Assembly (NCBI GenBank): GCA_009760855.2
Contig: WPIO01000017.1
Location: 5,056,501-5,120,500, forward strand
DNA: 64,000 nucleotides
Direction: 5' to 3'
Origin: Cristatella mucedo
Lineage: Eukaryota; Bryozoa; Phylactolaemata; Cristatellidae
Below the pieces are notes generated by a model. It saw only the letters and a program-made list of their open reading frames with translations. It made no database searches and was not told the DNA's origin. Of this stretch, positions 46,183 to 58,800 are shown piece after piece. The stretch's first letter is position 1; every line of letters begins with the position of its first letter. Position numbers and translations under genes: made by a program.

Positions 46183-46536
46183 CCCGCAGTATCCTGAAAG
46201 GCCACGGGGAGGAGACTACGAGCCAAGTCACGGCCGCCGATGGAGGAAGTCGTACCTCTCGGTGACCTGCTGGGCGGAGGGGGCTCTCCTTCCGTCTCGA
46301 CGGTAATGAAATTCGTGCCAAGGTGGTCTCGTTGGCGTATACTCTTGCACCTGGTATTGTGACGTACGCTTTCCACTAAAAGTTTTAATAGCCTTTATCC
46401 GAGCTAGCTCTCTAACCCGGAAGTAGGCGGTGAATAGGAAACGACGGCGCCTCGTTGAAAGTTTACCGCCTCCGGTGTGCATCTGCAGCGTGCGATTCAA
46501 GCAAACTGCGCGCGGCATTAAAACCTGAACCAGAAG
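46183..46536. promoter_or_regulatory. Bidirectional promoter interval RAB35/TUBE1
   Basis: Only 354 bp separate the RAB35 ATG (minus) and the TUBE1 ATG (plus), so both 5' UTRs and core promoters must lie here or overlap. The block is moderately GC-rich with no clear TATA box. An ETS/GABP-type motif CCGGAAGT occurs at 46417-46424, common in bidirectional housekeeping promoters. Confidence 0.7.
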
Positions 46537-46855
46537 ATGACAGAATCCATAGTTATTCAAGTAGGACAGTGTGGAAACCAGATTGGGTCGAGATTCTGGG
46601 ATTTAGCTCTTAGGGAGCACGCCGCTCTAAAGAAAACTGACATTTACGATGAAGCGCTGAGCAGTTTCTTCCGAAACGTGGATACGCGTAATGGTCGTTG
46701 CTTGGATATTCCACGAGGACCTGGCGGCTCCAAAATAAAGTGTCTGAAGGCGCGAGCCGTCTTGGTGGACATGGAGGAAGGGGTGGTAAATGAACTCATG
46801 AAGGCACACATTGGCGAGATATTTGACGCCAAGCACGTTGTCTCCGATGTGTCCG
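46537..46855 (+). CDS. TUBE1: TUBE1 exon 1
   Basis: ATG at 46537; 106 codons plus one base; donor G/GTATGT. Nucleotide-binding loop QVGQCGNQ. Confidence 0.97.
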
Positions 46856-49800
46856 GTATGTAGATTGCGTCTGTTTGTGCCGTGAGCAATACGTAGGCAA
46901 AGCATTGTGGTCCATTCAACCTAGCTAATGCTTCTTATAGTAGACAAGTTTGATAGTGGAGGCCTCGAAAAGCTTGTACGGTGCAATGTTTTAGGTATTC
47001 TTTACAGGATGGCGGAGCTCTTATTTTGTTAGGCCTCTTGTGAAAAATGCTGACATTTTAGGAACGGTCAACGCTCCAGACCAATCGTCAGGAATGCATT
47101 CCTCGGTTGATTGTTCGACATGCGAATCCGTGAATTACTGTTTGCCTCTGCCTCTGCACAAGCGCTGAGATGTTAAGTCAGCTGATTGTACAACCTCATT
47201 TATTTAGCGGCAGAGGAGCCTCTGCGCCTATCGTCACCGCATGCAGTGCAGTGGGCAATAAAGGATCGCCCAGTGCAGGACGCGATCCCACGATCCGGGT
47301 CGGTAGGAGCAAGTACCTTACCCCTTAGCTAAGACACCGATGCTAGTGGAATTAAGGCGTACTAGCATACCTCCGTATATACGGGCCGATGCCCAATCGG
47401 CCTTGGGTTATCGCTGAGTCTCATCGTTCCAGCCGCAGAATTTCTCATCGTGCATCGTGGGTGGTGGGATATCCACCCCCTCTAGTAATTGAAGCCTGCT
47501 GTCGTCTCACTGCCCATTATTGTGACCAACTCTGGTGTTCAGAATCTGTAATCGTGTCGTCTAGGTTTTGGTGGCCGATTGGCATCGAGAGCACTGCAGG
47601 CTGCTCGTAGAGCAGATCGGTGGTGGCCGAGCTTACTGCGGTTTTGTTACTCGAAGGAGCCTTATTCATTCACTAGCCTGGCAGGAAAATCTCTTTAGTC
47701 TTTGCTTCCCCCGGAGTCTCAGCTGACCTCCTCTCCTCTCCATTATAGCATGTAGAGCACATTGACAAGACTAAGTTCCAAGAACAATTTCAGCCAGGAT
47801 TCAAGCGAAACCCTTCCACTGAGACTGCTCTGCATGTGACCAACGACATCCTCAGCAGTAACGAGGGCAGTAATGTCACGGCTATGGTCCTGCTCGATGT
47901 ATCAGCTGTGTTTTACACTATTGATATTCTATCCTACTTGAACGATTGAGTGCAACGATCGGTCTTGCAAATGAGGCACCAGGGTTGTTCGAATCGTACT
48001 TGTCCTATCACATTCAACCTGTATCTTGCCATGGTTTTGTGTCATCCCTGCCCAGCCAAGTCACCCATAGAGTTGCGCATGGATCTGTTCTCAGTCTTGT
48101 AATGTAATGTATCTCCATCTGTAACTCCACAAAGCCACTAAGACTAAATAAAAATAAATAAATACTAGTTGATTTAACAGCCTCTTTTTGTATGGCGACA
48201 GAAGAGCCTTTACGGCTATCACCACCGCTTACAGCTTACAGTGGCGATAAAGGATCGCCCACCGCAGGATTCGAACCCACGACCGCCTTACCTAGTTAGC
48301 CAATACGGCTCACCATGTGGGTGTTACGCAGGAAAGTTTTATATAGTGCACTCACAGCCTAAGCGGCTTTCGGCACACATTCGGTAGCCAACAAATTTCA
48401 TCTCATGCAACAAAGAGAAAGTGAGAAGCATTGCAGAGTCAGGAGAGCAGTTGAGGTAGTGAGTTGCATGGAAGTAGCAGCTCAGGACCGCTATAAAGGG
48501 ACGAGCCATCGTCGGCAGCAGAAGATTAGTTGTCGTTGCATAAGAATTGTGGTAGCGAGTTCCACGGTCTAGGACCTGCAGAGCACAAGCTTCTGTCGCC
48601 AACGGTCTTTAAACGGATGAATGGAACAGCTAACTGGCATATGAACATAACTCTCTTACTTCATCTCACTTGGTTTTACTATTTATAGTAGTTGGTAAGG
48701 TCGGCATTCTCGTGTGCTCCCTGTGATTTGGGAAAGAAAATAGCATTTCTGGGTGGTAATGAACATACTTTCTAAGAATTGGAAAATCAGCAAGTAATGT
48801 ACAGCACTAGTGTCCATAAGACATGTGGCGGAACTAGGGGGCACAGAACATTTGCCCCCCCCACACAGTGGGGCATCGACCTGGGCTGCCCCCTATGCAT
48901 ATGCTTCGAGTTCGTGTTGAATAAACATAGTGATTTTGCACTATAATCTTTTGTTCATTTGGGATCTAGCCCTGCCTACACGAGAATCTTGAGGGTTTTG
49001 CACCCTACATGAAAAAATCTCCTGTCTTTCCCCTCTTGATGAAAATCTTGACTGCCTCTGAATTAGCCTAGGGGTGTAGTCAGATGTTTACCTGAACAAG
49101 CAAAATGTAATTAGAGTAATTTTAATAATAATAAAAAAATGTCGGTATAGTGCCCATAGATTAACTAAATCTACTTCTAGGCTCCTGGCATTTGCTGGAG
49201 ATAAACCATATAATAGTGAGCACTGTGAGTTCTGCTGCGAAGCTACTGTGCCTTTTATTTGTAGTAGAGCATATTCATATCACTGTGTAGGCATTTTGAA
49301 CATGTGTTTTACACTTGTTTGCAACTCAGCAAGCAAAAGATCAACCAGTCCAGCCCCACCCTGCTCATCTTTCCATCACCACCTTGTGGCTAAGCCTCGG
49401 CACCAAGTCGTCGATTTTAAGCAGGTGGGGTGAAATTGCTCTTGTGGCCTGAGAGCACTTTATCTTGGTTGATTTTCCATTTCCTTGCCTTGAAATGCAT
49501 GCTTTTTTGGCCCTGCTCGTTTGTCACTACTTTAGTAGGCCCACGTAGCCATGCTGAAATGTCAGGAGTACACTCACTGCATTGAAAGGCAAGTAACGTA
49601 GTGTTACTGTTTTCATGGATATTCAAGATGAATGCATGGATTGTATAGCTATGCATAATATGCACTTAGACGGACGTCGTCGCTTCGTTTTTAACTTCGA
49701 TGAGCCATCTGAGACCAATTTAGCATTTTAGTGTTGTTACGGCCTTTCTTGAATTAGCGATAGCAATTTTTTGAGACTATTGGTCAGCACAGGCCATTTT

Positions 49801-52800
49801 GCTGCCAGCGACTATTGGCAGGTTTACAGCTTGATTCTGGAAGCTAGCACATTGCATGGACGTGTGATTTGTAGTGTGATCCTTGTCTTGTGATTGCAGG
49901 CAGTGGCAATAACTGGGCAACCGGACATTTTGAATACGGTCAAAAGTACAGGGACCGGCTGCAGGAAGCCATACGTTCTGCTGCCGAGCTTTGCGACTGC
50001 CTGCAGTGTTTCTTTCTGCTGCACTCCATGGGTGGAGGCACTGGCAGCGGTTTGGGCACGTACATTCTGGAGCTTCTCCATGACGACTACCCCGACGTGT
50101 ACAAGTATGTCGTGTCAGCAGCATGCCAGCTGCTGCCCCCACTGTGTGCGCTGCAGCCAGAGCCTCTAGCAAGCTCGGCATCCATGCCGTAGACTGCCCC
50201 GAAGAGGGCTTCCTTGTGCTTGCTCACTTTGCTGCCGAGCACAGGCTAGGTCTGCGCGGAGCGGCGGGCATTGTGTGTCATGCGGAGCTGCCCAGCCAAA
50301 GTTTCCGCTGTTGTCAGTCGAAATGGGGGAGTTAAGCTGCATTTACGCTATGGACTTTCCTCCTGACCAACGCCGACTTTCCTCCTAGTTAGGACGTTTA
50401 CACTAGCGATTTGATAGCCGACTTTCCTCCTGACCGACGCCTACTTTCCTCCTAGTTAGGACGTTTACACTAGCGATTTGATGGCCGACTTAGTTCTGCT
50501 CACAGCTCCCTGCTCTAATACAGGAGGCTGACACGAAAGAAGGTTTCCATAAAAAGCCGCCAAATTCGGGCTTGTTGAGATAAGGATACCACGTCCAAGT
50601 TGGTCCATGCATTTGAGACATCCCGACTTGATTTCTGTAACTCACTGCTTACTGGCCTACCGGCATATGCGATCAGGCGAATACAGCTTGTGGAAAACAC
50701 TGCAGCTAGGCTTGTCTGTCGTGAACGTCGCTGTTGCCACATCACACCACTTCTCACCGACCTGCACTGGCTACTAGTCAAGCAACGGATCGACTTCAAA
50801 GTTTTGTCGCTCACTTCTAGGTCACTTCATTCTTTGGCTCCAGCCTATCTCTCTGATATACTCCTCCATCAGGCCAAGCATCGTAACACCGCTTTTCGGA
50901 ATCCAACAGTTTACCACTACCTCGTACAAACCTCAAATCCTTTTTGCAGGCATTGCATGTGTGCATGTCATTAGCCCTCGGTCGTTTACTCTGTTGCTGA
51001 AAGTTATAAAGCACCTGGATAGAGATTTTGTTCTTTTAAGGCACTGCACAATTGACCCATCATTGCTATTATCGTGTTATTTCCACCATTGTTCCCCTCC
51101 CTATGGGCATAAGCTCTAGGGAGCAGGAAGCAGCAAGGAAGCGATTTTGTTCTTTTAGGGCACTGCACAATCGACCCATCGTTGTTATTATCGTGTTATT
51201 TCCACCATTGTTCCCCTCCCTATGGGCATAAGCTCTAGGAAGCAGGAAGGGAGCAGGGAGCAGCTGTGCAAAGCCCAGCTGGATCCTGGCACCAGTGTGT
51301 TGCTGCCACTCACTGTTCTACACCATCGTTCTGCTATTACTCTACTCTCCATGCTCAACTGAGTTGTCTGCTTTTGCCAAGTGCTTCCAGCAAGTGGTGT
51401 TGGGTGGGCATGATTCGAGGCCCTTGAGAGATGACCTAGTCTCAGAAAGCCGTGGCCCGGCAGTGGCAGGCAGCAACAGCCACGCTCAGCCGATGGCTTA
51501 AATGGCCACTCTTGAAGCCGGTCTGCTTTTGCACTTTCGTATGGTATTTATATCTGGTACGTGATGGTGTAATTTGGTTTCGTTGCCTGTGGGGTTGTGC
51601 TGTGCTGTACGCTAACACGTGTACTCGACCACTACCATCTGACCCCCCCCCCCAACCCCCCCTGCCCGGCATGGCCGGTGGTCGGCTTTAGAGCAGACTC
51701 GAATGAGGCAAGGCTCTGTTCATGAACCACCCCGCTCTGCGAGCAAGAGTGCGGCCGGTTACATTTGCTCCTTGGGATGTATGGCCGAGCTTTATGCACG
51801 TGCATCTACCATTGATTGACGATACAGCTAAGACCTGTTTACAGTTATTCTGATTGTTATTTGACTGTAGCGCATAAGAAATTACGTGCCTATGGACTTA
51901 TAAACGCTTGTCGCTTCACGCTGCTGGGTCTCCCACGCCGGCGGCTGCCTTAGCTACGCCGGCGGCTAGTAACCTGCTTGTTAGTTATGATCGTCAGCAG
52001 CTGCTATCGCTTCGTCATCGCATATCAAATTCATTTGTAGATATTAATGTTGTTGCTAAGATTCATGAACTATGCATTAACAAAAGAAAAGCACCCCGTA
52101 GCCGCCGCGGTGGCCGGAACCGCCAGCTCAGACGCCGCTCGTTGGGCGGAACCTGCAAGCTGAGTACCAGCTCGTTCGGTATTCCTAGCATCGTCTCGAA
52201 CCGCTCAGCACGCTCCCCCACATGCGTCACTGTAAATCTCTCTAACTTAGTGGTCATCAGGCCTGTTGTAACTCCATCGGCCAGGCTTAACGCTTGCCTT
52301 TGGAATCCCTGCTCAATGTGCAATAAACCTCTAGTAATAAGCGACCTTATTTCTGAAAATGGTATCGACCTGCTTGCCCTAACTGAAACTTGGCTGAAAT
52401 CAATTAACGGCCCGACAATTAAAGACGCTACTCCATCTGGTTCCTCGTTCTTTCACACCCCTAGATCAATCAAAACTGGAGGTGGAGCTGCTATTATCCT
52501 GCGCTCGAAATTCAACTTCAAGCCATTTGCGGTACCCTCAAGGCAGTCTTTTGAATCAATCGTCTTGGTCTCACGTGAAAACAAGCTACCGATAGTGGCA
52601 GTAGTCTATCGCCCACCAGGTACCAAATCCTCCTTTATCTCAGATTTCTTCGATCTGATTTCGATTCTGTGTGCAAGAAATCGATCCTTCCTCGTTATGG
52701 GTGATTTCAGCATTCACTTTGATAACTTATCTGACCCTTTCAGCACCGAATTTCGTGCATTGACTGACTCATTATCTCTTGTGGCTCATGTGCATGGCCC

Positions 52801-55800
52801 TACCCACATCAAAGGTCACACACTCGACCAGATTTTCTCATACAACTGCACTTTGTCATCACCAATTATTACCAAATCCTGCTTATCTGACCATATGCAG
52901 ATCTCATTCAATCTACAGTGTGTGCCCACCTCCTCCTCTAAAATAACCTGTGAATCGCGAAACCTCAAGACCCTTGACATCGATGCTGTCCGTGCGAGAA
53001 TATCTGCTTCACCGCTGCTGCTCAATCCTCCCTCCGATCTGTCATCATTGGTAGATAGCTACAACACGACACTAGCTGACAAGCTCGACAAGTTTGCACC
53101 TCTGACAAAGCACACTGTGCGGCCTCGCCCAGACGGTCTATGGTTTACCACAGACATTAAACTAGCCAGGTCTACTAAACGAAAGCTTGAAAAAGCATAC
53201 AAAAGATCCGGACTAACTGTCCATCGACAGGCATATGAAGACTACTGTAGGTCGTACCAATCGATCCTAGCAAAGGCCAAGTCTAGCTTCTATAGAAACA
53301 TTGTTGAATCACAGATGCACAATCCAAAAATGCTGATGTTGACAATAAACCATCTCCTCAACCGATCCCATGTTAGCTCCTTACCTGATGATTCTTGTGA
53401 TGATCTAGCTGATCGCTTCTCTCGATTCTGTGTGCAGAAGATAGACAAGATCAGGGAATCCATCTGCTGCGATGACAACCTCTCCACTAGAATGCTGTTC
53501 CTCGGTTCCTGGCTGCACCTCAATGTCTGCATTTAAGCAGGTCACCAGTGATCTAGTCCTAAAGTTCGTATCTCAATCAAAGAAGACAACAAGTCCTCTG
53601 GACCCTATTCCCACTGTCCTGCTCCTACGTTGCATTGATCTGCTGCTGCCATGCATAACTAACATCATTAATATGTCATTAGCCTCAGGTCATGTCCCAG
53701 CACCTTTCAAAAAAGCTGTACTCATGCCACTTCTCAAGAAAGCTACACTTGACCAAGAGAACTTGAGCAACTACCGCCCAGTCTCCCTTCTATCATTCCT
53801 ATCAGACACCGGAACGGGTCGTGGCAGACCAGCTGAACTCATATATCGAGACCTCACACCTTGCTAGTAAGTTCCAGTCTGGCTTTAGAGCTAATCACTC
53901 CACAGAGTCAGCATTGCTTCGGGTATACAACGACCTACTTAGGAATGCAGACATGGGTAGAGTGTCTCTGCTTGTTTTGCTGGATCTTTCGGCAGCTTTT
54001 GATACCATCGATCACAAAGTTCTTCTAGAGCGCCTCTCATCTCGCCTGGGCATCACTGGCACTGCTCTGCAATGGTTCAGGTCCTATCTCAGTGGGAGAC
54101 TCCAGAGTATTGACGTGAATGGACAAAGATCATCTGACGTACCTCTGAAATATGGAGTACCTCAGGGCTCAGTGCTAGGTCCGGTTCTTTTCACGGTTTA
54201 TACTCTCCCTCTTGCTGATGTGATTGCCAAGCACAATCTAGGCTTTCACTTCTCTGCGGATGACACTCAGTTGTTCCTTTGCTTTGATCCCTCCCAGCCT
54301 TCAAGCACCTCAAATTCTCTAAACTCACTAGCTGCATGCATTGATGACATCCGCACGTGGATGGCAGCAAATTTTCTAAAACTTAACGATGATAAAACTA
54401 ACTTACTAGTTATGGGCAAACCCAGTGTGATTCAGAGATTGGAAAGGCTGACTCTCAAAATTGGCTCTGCCAGCATATCTCCTGTTGCATTAGCTCGAAA
54501 TCTAGGTGTCATATTCCAAAGCGACCTCTCGTTAGACGACCCTATCAGCTCCACGGTCAAATCTGCCTATTTTCAGCTTCATAACATTGCTAAAATTCGG
54601 GCTCGTTTAGATAAGAATACCACGTCCAAGTTGGTCCATGCATTCGTGACATCCGGTCTCGACTTCTGCAACTCACTGCTTACTGTCATACCAGCATGTG
54701 CGATCAGGCGATTGCAGCTGGTGCAAAACTCTGCAGCTAGGCTTGTTTGTCGTGAGCATCGCAGTTGCCACATTACTCCACTTCTCGCCGACCTGCACTG
54801 GCTACCAGTCAAGCAACGGATTGACTTCAAGGTTTTGTCGCTCACTTTTAGGTCCCTTCATTCTATGGCTCCAACCTATCTCTCAGATATACTACCCCAT
54901 CAGGCCAAGCATCGTACCACCCACTTTTCGGAATCCAACAGTCTAAAAATACCTCGTACAAACCTTAAATCCTTTGGAGACCGTGCATTTAGTTCGTATG
55001 CTCCCAAAGCCTGGAACTCCCTCCCGACCTGCGTCAGAACATCCCCTGACCTGACCACATTTAAAAGGAAACTTAAAAACACACCTATTTATGACAGCAT
55101 ATAGTGGGTCCCTGTGATTCGTCCTTGATGTGCTTATGCGTGCTGACACTGTGCATGCTGCTACTAACCACATTTGCATGCTGACCCTGTGCATGTCACC
55201 CCTAACCATATTATTCATTGTGTTTGTTTTTCAAGCATGATTTTACTCACCATTCAATTGCATTTTCCTTTGCAGCAAATGTAAAGCGCCTAGAAAGAGA
55301 TTAAGTTCTCTGAGGGCGCTTTATCAAGTGTATTATTATTATTTATATTATTACAGATTCGTCACGGCCGTATATCCGTCCGAAGACGACGACGTCATCA
55401 CATCCCCGTACAACAGTGTATTGGCCATGCGCTGTCTCACCGAGCATGCCGACTGTGTGGTCCCCGTGGAGAACCAAGCTCTAGTGGACATAGTCAACAA
55501 ACTGAACAACTCGCTCGACAGTGGCGGTGCCGCAGCGGGCAGACCGATTGCTGCTCCTCATCTGCACGGGGTGTCGGCAGGTCGCAAGGCGTCCAGCAGC
55601 AGCAGCAGCGGAAAACCCTTTGACGAAATGAACAACATCGTTGCCAGCCTTCTGCTAAACATGACGAGCTCGGCTCGCTTCGAGGGCTCCCTGAACGTCG
55701 ACTTGAACGAGATCACGATGAACCTTGTCCCGTTCCCGTCCCTGCACTACCTCGTGTCGAGCCAGGCTCCGCTGTACACGGTCAGCGGAGCTCACCTGCC

Positions 55801-58800
55801 CGTGCGTAAGCTGGACCAAGTGTTCACCGACGCCTTCTCGAAAGACTGTCAGCTACTCAAGGCGGACCCAAAGCACGGTCTCTACTTGGCTTGCGCTCTC
55901 ATGGTGAGGGGCAAGGTTGAACTATCCGACATACGCCGGAACATTGATAGGTACGTTGAATCCACTCCGATGCCGAGCGAGCGCTTTCGAACTTGACGCA
56001 GCTTGACTCTTGTTGAGAAACGCCTCTCGAAAGCCGGCTGTAGTGTGTGCTCTCGGGGTTTCTTTTGTACGACGTCGTGTCTGGCTGGCTGCCTGTGCAT
56101 GACTAGTCTTTCTGACTGAGAGTCAGTGCCCTGCGTAAAAGTGCGCTTCTCTATTGGAATAAGGCCGTTGATGAGACATCAGGCTTTAACCCTGTAGTCC
56201 GGCTAGACGCATCCTTTAAAAAAAACACCAGCTGATTCAACAGCCTCTTTTCTGTAGCGACAGAAGAGCCCTTGCGGCTATCACCACTGCTTGCAGCAGC
56301 GATAAAGGATCGCTCGCTGCAGGATTCGATACCACGATCTCAGGACGAGGTCAAGAAAAGCAGCAGCTTTACCTAGTGTGCCATCGCGGCTCACACGGCT
56401 TTCTTTACAAGTGGAGAGTTAAGCAAAAGCTGTGAGTGCTCATCCGTTAGTAACGAGCAAGCCCGGCTGATTGCTCTCAGTGGTACTGCCACGTGAGCAA
56501 AATGGCAATCTCACATTTTTGATACAACTGAGCTAGTCTCGGCTGTCTTGTGTGAGTGCTGGGCTTGGTATGCAGCGACGGCCGACCTAAGGTTTGTGTA
56601 TCTGTGGATGAATTGGGTTATATTTATTCGTTATTCGTGTGACTACAAAGCTCATCCTCAAAACTCAGGGTGCACACAACTGTGGTTGCAGTAGATGCAT
56701 AGTGGAATGTGCATATTCAGTGGAAACAGTGTGTCATGTATTCGGCAGCGTTTCTGTCACCGTGGTGAGGTGGGGCACAGAGAGCAGATTAATATGTGAG
56801 TTGTAAACTGCAAGTATACTGAGGCCGCTGGGAGCTAGTAAAACACTTACTGTACTGTGCCACATATATTATTGTGACTAGGAGGTAAGCACATGCAAGG
56901 GCACTAGCATCTCTGGAAACCGGCTACCGATTGGTCCAGGGATGATAGATTCTGTTGAGTATTCCCATCATATATGCACTCCTTCACTAAAAGTCTTGTT
57001 CTACCTGCTATGCCCACCTGGTGCCGGCAGTTGGCTTTAAACAGAGTATCCCGAAAAAATGCAGCCACGATTTCTATGCACTGTATGCTAAATACTTATT
57101 TCATGAATTGCCTAAGTAAATTTTATGTTTACAGTGAACATAATACGGTGCAAGGTCGGGCCTCCTGCGGTTTTTAATTACCTATCTCTCGTCATGGCAC
57201 AGATTCCTCAACTTGTACAAGTACTAGTCCTTGTACAAGTCTTGAGTTAAAATATTGCCCCAGTGGCACTGCAACCGACTAAACAGTTCTTCCCGAGTTG
57301 GAGTACTGACATGATCGCACCTCTGACATTCCTAAGATGCTCTATTGGACTTAGGTCGTGCGACTGACTCGGCCAACTAATGATACCGACAGCTGATTGT
57401 GGTGGGCACTGTTTCGGCCTATCCGATACGATATCTGTTGTGTTACTCAGTGAACAAAGGCTTGTGCTTGGACCTTCTTTTTGCCTTGCCCAGCAAGCCT
57501 CCGGACGGACCACTGTCTATATGCGAATGACCTGCGGGTACAGTGTTTACTTGGGACTGTGACAGCTGCCGGATTTATGCATTCTGTCACTAGAGAGCCT
57601 TCAGAGAATGTGGCCAGATCGTTTTCCTTGAACTCCCTGAATGTGGTCTACCAGCCATACCTCCATACCTTGTATGTTTTAAAATTATAGCACATAGCTC
57701 GTTAGCTGATATGACGTGTTAGCACTACCTCTGTGCTGATTAGGCCCATTTCAAGCAAGCCATACAATCGTTCTTTATTTGGGCTTGTGATCGGTGACCT
57801 AGGCATGTTTGACTTGGTGCCAAAACAAGCCGGAAGAAGCCGACCCTCAGAGGGGGGGGGCAAGGGACCGCTCCCTTAAGCTCACGTGATTTCGGAGTCA
57901 TAACAGAGCTCAGATGATGCAAAAAGGTAAACAGAACGTGAGTGATTGTATTAGTCCCTAGCGTAGGAGTAAGCTCCTCACACACTTCATGAATCAGGTC
58001 GTGGGTTCAGGTCCTGCTGCCGGCAATTCTTTATTGCCCACTGCAAGCTGAAATTGTAGCTGCTATGTCTCTTCTGCTGCCATAAAAATGTGGCCATTGA
58101 AGCAGCTAAACCTTACATTTCACTAGAAGTATCGTGTTAAATCCCCAAACTTTATAGTTACCACCTGGTTTTTGCAATCTTAAAAGGCACAATTCACCAA
58201 CAATGAGCGTCATCTGTTCCATTTTGAGTTCGGCAGTCACACTTTAGGGAGCCGGTGGCTGTGTTGGATCTCCGATTCGGAGCTTGACCAACTCACTCAT
58301 TTTTAGTGATGCTGCAACACTTTTTGTGAAGTGGTATACGTGAATGATTGTGTACTGCCTGAGTTGCCATTGTCTTGTCTGTCATCTTGTTTGATCCATA
58401 TGGCTGCTTCCAATGGATCTGAACGTTACAGTTACATTTAAAGGAGTCAAGTACAGGTGGTGACGTTTTTCTCCTCAGATGTTCGGGTATCTTACGAATA
58501 TGATGCTCCATAAATTAATATTCTAGTACTTAAAATTCTAGCACTTGTGATGCTCTCACGCCACAAGCTGCCACTGATATGTCAGAAGCTCATCATCAGC
58601 CTAGCTACTCACATTAGTCAAACTTGATGAGTTGCCTAAATTTGGGAAATAGAGCAGCAAGATTTAACACCCGCTGGCATTTCTTTTTATGTGATATGCT
58701 AACATCTCGTATATAGACAAGCCTTTTCAGAATGCTCTGAGTTCTTGCTTGTGTGTTTGCACTCTCATGTTATGGGCAAACTACTAGTTATGGGAAAACC

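Larger units (their letters stand above)
46856..49899. other. TUBE1 intron 1
   Basis: Holds a SINE (47175-47345), a LINE A RT remnant (47755-48090), a LINE B copy with a nested SINE (48098-48630) and an old LINE A tail (49125-49215). Nothing else is recognised. Confidence 0.7.
50105..55356. other. TUBE1 intron 2
   Basis: 5.3 kb, dominated by the longest LINE A copy at its 3' end plus a shorter deleted copy and two tandem duplications. 51262-51850 is unassigned, apart from a poly(C) run near 51645. Confidence 0.8.

Noticed and set aside
49777-50181. Minus-strand open frames over TUBE1 exon 2
   Set aside because: Antisense shadow of conserved tubulin sequence.
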